Source: Nitratifractor sp. (GTDB lineage: Bacteria > Campylobacterota > Campylobacteria > Campylobacterales > Sulfurovaceae). Taken from it: 6,042 bases of DNA. The translations under genes were made by a program, and so were the position numbers. Location of the stretch: positions 1 to 6,042 of the forward strand of contig WFYP01000181.1 in assembly GCA_015490055.1 (NCBI GenBank). The letters are read 5' to 3'. A model generated the notes under the pieces. The model did no database searches and was not told the origin of the DNA. It saw nothing but the letters and a program-made list of their open reading frames with translations. The stretch's first letter is position 1. Each line of letters begins with the position of its first letter. Shown one piece after another: positions 4,737 to 6,042 of the stretch.

Positions 4737-4787
4737 TAGGGGCTGATTTAGGGGCTTAATTTTACTTAGTCATTTATATACCCCTAT
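4736..4787. repeat. TTAGGGGCT repeats upstream of integrase
   Basis: TTAGGGGCT occurs at 4736-4744 and 4748-4756 (12-base period), and its core is inverted as ACCCCTA at 4780-4786. Short G-run repeats of this type next to an integrase gene resemble arm-type binding sites of tyrosine integrases. Related TAGGGG cores lie at 4294-4299 and 4621-4626 (both inverted). Confidence 0.4.
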
Positions 4788-4903
4788 TTTAAATAAGCTT
4801 GTAATCCCTAGCTGTCCACCATGATAGCGAGACCCTCATAGAAAGACCTAAAATAGGCACTTCAAGCAATATAGCAGATAAGACAATCTTAAGCTATGAT
4901 ACT

Positions 4904-5971
4904 TTGTCAAAAAACTATGCTACTTCAAAACGATTATATCGTGTAAATAAAACATACTACTATCGCCGAAAGGTAAATAAAAGACTCTATCGCTTATCAT
5001 TACGAACGAAAGATTTAAAAGTAGCCCTACACCGTAGGAAGCTATTTAATTATTTGACAGAGGAGGAGTTCGTGTATACTTTAAAATTTGGGGACTATGA
5101 ATATATTTTTGAATACGATACAGAAGAAGAGTTTCAAAAACGCAAACAAGATACTATTGAGTTGCATAAGGAGTTCTTGGATTTAGAGAAATATAGAGAA
5201 GTTAATCGAATTGTAAAAAAATTAGAACAGAAAATTATTCCTGAAAATAGAATGAGGTGGGCAGAGCTTGAAGGTAAATTTATTGCATATAAAAAAGAGG
5301 TCAGTAAAAAGAAAGTTGGTCAAAGTTCATATAAGGCATGGGCAAGTGTTTTTAATAAGCTTAAAGAGTTTTTTAATATAACACCTGTTGAGCAAATAGA
5401 ATTAGAAGATTATGAGGATTTTGTTAATACACTTATTGAAGAATATGAGCTTAAAAATAAATCAGTGAATGGACATATTAAATATATTAACAACTTTTTA
5501 GATTGGGCAGTATCAAGAAAATTGATAAAAGAAAATAATATAACGGGTATTGAAAAGCTTCCCGAAGAAGAATATATAAGAGAGAACTATACTAATAAAG
5601 AGATATTAGAGATACTTAATCATGATTTTCCACAAGAATTTAAAGATATATTCTCTATCGCAACTTATACTGGAATGCGAGTAAGTGAGATATGTAATCT
5701 TCAACAAGAAGATATAATTAAAGACAAAGATACAGATATATATTATTTCAATATTAAAAAATCAAAATCAAAAAATGGGAAAAGAAAAGTACCAATCCAT
5801 AAAAATATTTTGGATAGAGTTTTAGAAATTGATTTTCCGTTATTAAGTGACAAGTCAACAATGGGAGCTAAACAAAAGGTAATACTAAGACAACTTTATA
5901 ATGTTGTTGATTGTAGAGAAGCGCACACTTGGCCACCTAGAAGCGTCAACACTTGGCCAGTAGATTTCTAA
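4904..5971 (+). pseudogene. Tyrosine integrase truncated by an insertion element
   Basis: The TTG at 4904 is the only possible start codon near the N-terminus but has no ribosome binding site. The frame is open back to 4805, so the true start is unsure. Residues 1-50 are a basic arm domain (TYYYRRKVNKRLYRLSL), residues 115-220 the SAM-like core-binding domain (SVNGHIKYINNFLDWAVSRK), and from 230 the catalytic domain with Arg I at R259 in TGMRVSEI and lysines in KKSKSKNGKRKV (286-295). Native sequence ends at about D336. From C337 the codons read the end of the element at 5912, adding a 19-residue foreign tail. The HxxR, second His and Tyr motifs, normally about 25-80 residues further on, are absent, so the product cannot recombine DNA. 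Any remainder would lie beyond the insertion. Confidence 0.85.
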
Positions 5972-6042
5972 AAAATATTCGTAGTGACATTGTAGCATAG
6001 GTGGCCAAGTGTTTTAACTATTTGCTAATAATTCTCTCATAG
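5912..6042. mobile_element. End of an insertion element, IS21-like
   Basis: From TGTAGAGAAGCG (5912) the sequence changes character and breaks the integrase frame. ACACTTGGCCA occurs at 5925-5935 and 5949-5959 in direct orientation, each just after GAAGCG, and again inverted at 6002-6012. The first copy extends to ACACTTGGCCACCTA, which is matched perfectly by its complement at 5998-6012. A 5' TGT terminus with several spaced repeats of about 11 bases in the first 100 bases is characteristic of IS21-family ends, where the transposase IstA binds. No transposase gene reaches into the window, so family and orientation are unproven and the exact first base could be off by a few. Confidence 0.6.
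5925..6012. repeat. Three ACACTTGGCCA repeats in the element end
   Basis: Two direct copies lie 24 bases apart (5925-5935, 5949-5959) and one inverted copy is at 6002-6012. The first and third share 15 perfectly complementary bases, so the single strand could also fold into a strong hairpin. They are probable transposase binding sites. Confidence 0.7.

Larger units (their letters stand above)
4557..4903. other. Non-coding region before the second integrase
   Basis: No gene of useful length is seen on either strand. The region contains a weak terminator-like hairpin (4597-4637), a perfect TATAAT (4684-4689), an A/T hairpin (4698-4736) and TTAGGGGCT twice (4736-4744, 4748-4756), with an inverted CCCCTA at 4781-4786. 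No tRNA or tmRNA 3' end that would mark an integration site is visible. From 4805 onward the frame of the integrase is already open. Confidence 0.6.

Noticed and set aside
4735..4760. GGGGCTGATTT resembling the 5' end of tmRNA
   Set aside because: Only the first ten bases are similar; no tag-peptide region or tRNA-like 3' half follows.
2181..4802. TAAGCTTGT shared at 2181-2189 and 4794-4802 as possible att cores
   Set aside because: A nine-base match between two AT-rich regions of several hundred bases is about what chance gives, and flanks differ.

Overview
The window is AT-rich (A-tracts, AGA/AAA/ATA-heavy codons), densely packed and almost entirely coded on the + strand. This composition, with small overlapping genes and tyrosine recombinases with long charged N-terminal arms, suggests accessory DNA of a Campylobacterota (epsilonproteobacterial) genome such as a Sulfurimonas- or Arcobacter-like organism. 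That assignment rests on style, not on a marker gene. The DNA looks like a small integrated element or the junction of two, carrying two damaged integrases; no rRNA, tRNA, CRISPR array or housekeeping gene is visible.

Layout. (1) 2-2183 is a tight cluster: a 5'-incomplete unknown gene, an unknown 133-residue protein with an internal duplication, an 80-residue helix-turn-helix protein, and a tyrosine recombinase split by a +1 frameshift at a run of six C (1482-1487). A bulged hairpin plus T6 (2216-2248) closes the unit. (2) 2184-2906 is a 723-base non-coding region packed with short repeats, palindromes and hairpins. It ends in a promoter overlapped by a near-perfect 21-bp palindrome. (3) 2907-4112 is a chain of small genes led by a TTG-started HTH protein: 62, 31, 81, 55, about 27 and 124 residues, with overlapping or closely spaced ends. 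The last encodes a coiled-coil-like protein. (4) 4113-4346 is intergenic with a hairpin and a 19-bp palindrome just upstream of (5) a 69-residue putative DNA-binding protein (4347-4556). (6) 4557-4903 is non-coding with TAGGGG repeats, a TATAAT box and an A/T hairpin. (7) 4904-5911 is a second tyrosine integrase. It is cut before its HxxR and tyrosine motifs by (8) the end of an insertion element starting near 5912, with three copies of ACACTTGGCCA, most like an IS21-family terminus.

How it may fit together. HTH and small regulator genes next to integrases, with repeat-rich control regions between them, is the usual plan of an integrative element or satellite: integrase, repressor-like regulator, small early genes. 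Here neither integrase reads as intact, so the element is probably fixed in place unless the C-tract frameshift is bypassed or reversible. The small genes of 2907-4112 and the two cluster-1 proteins have no function I can recognise. They and the repeat region are the least explained parts of the window.
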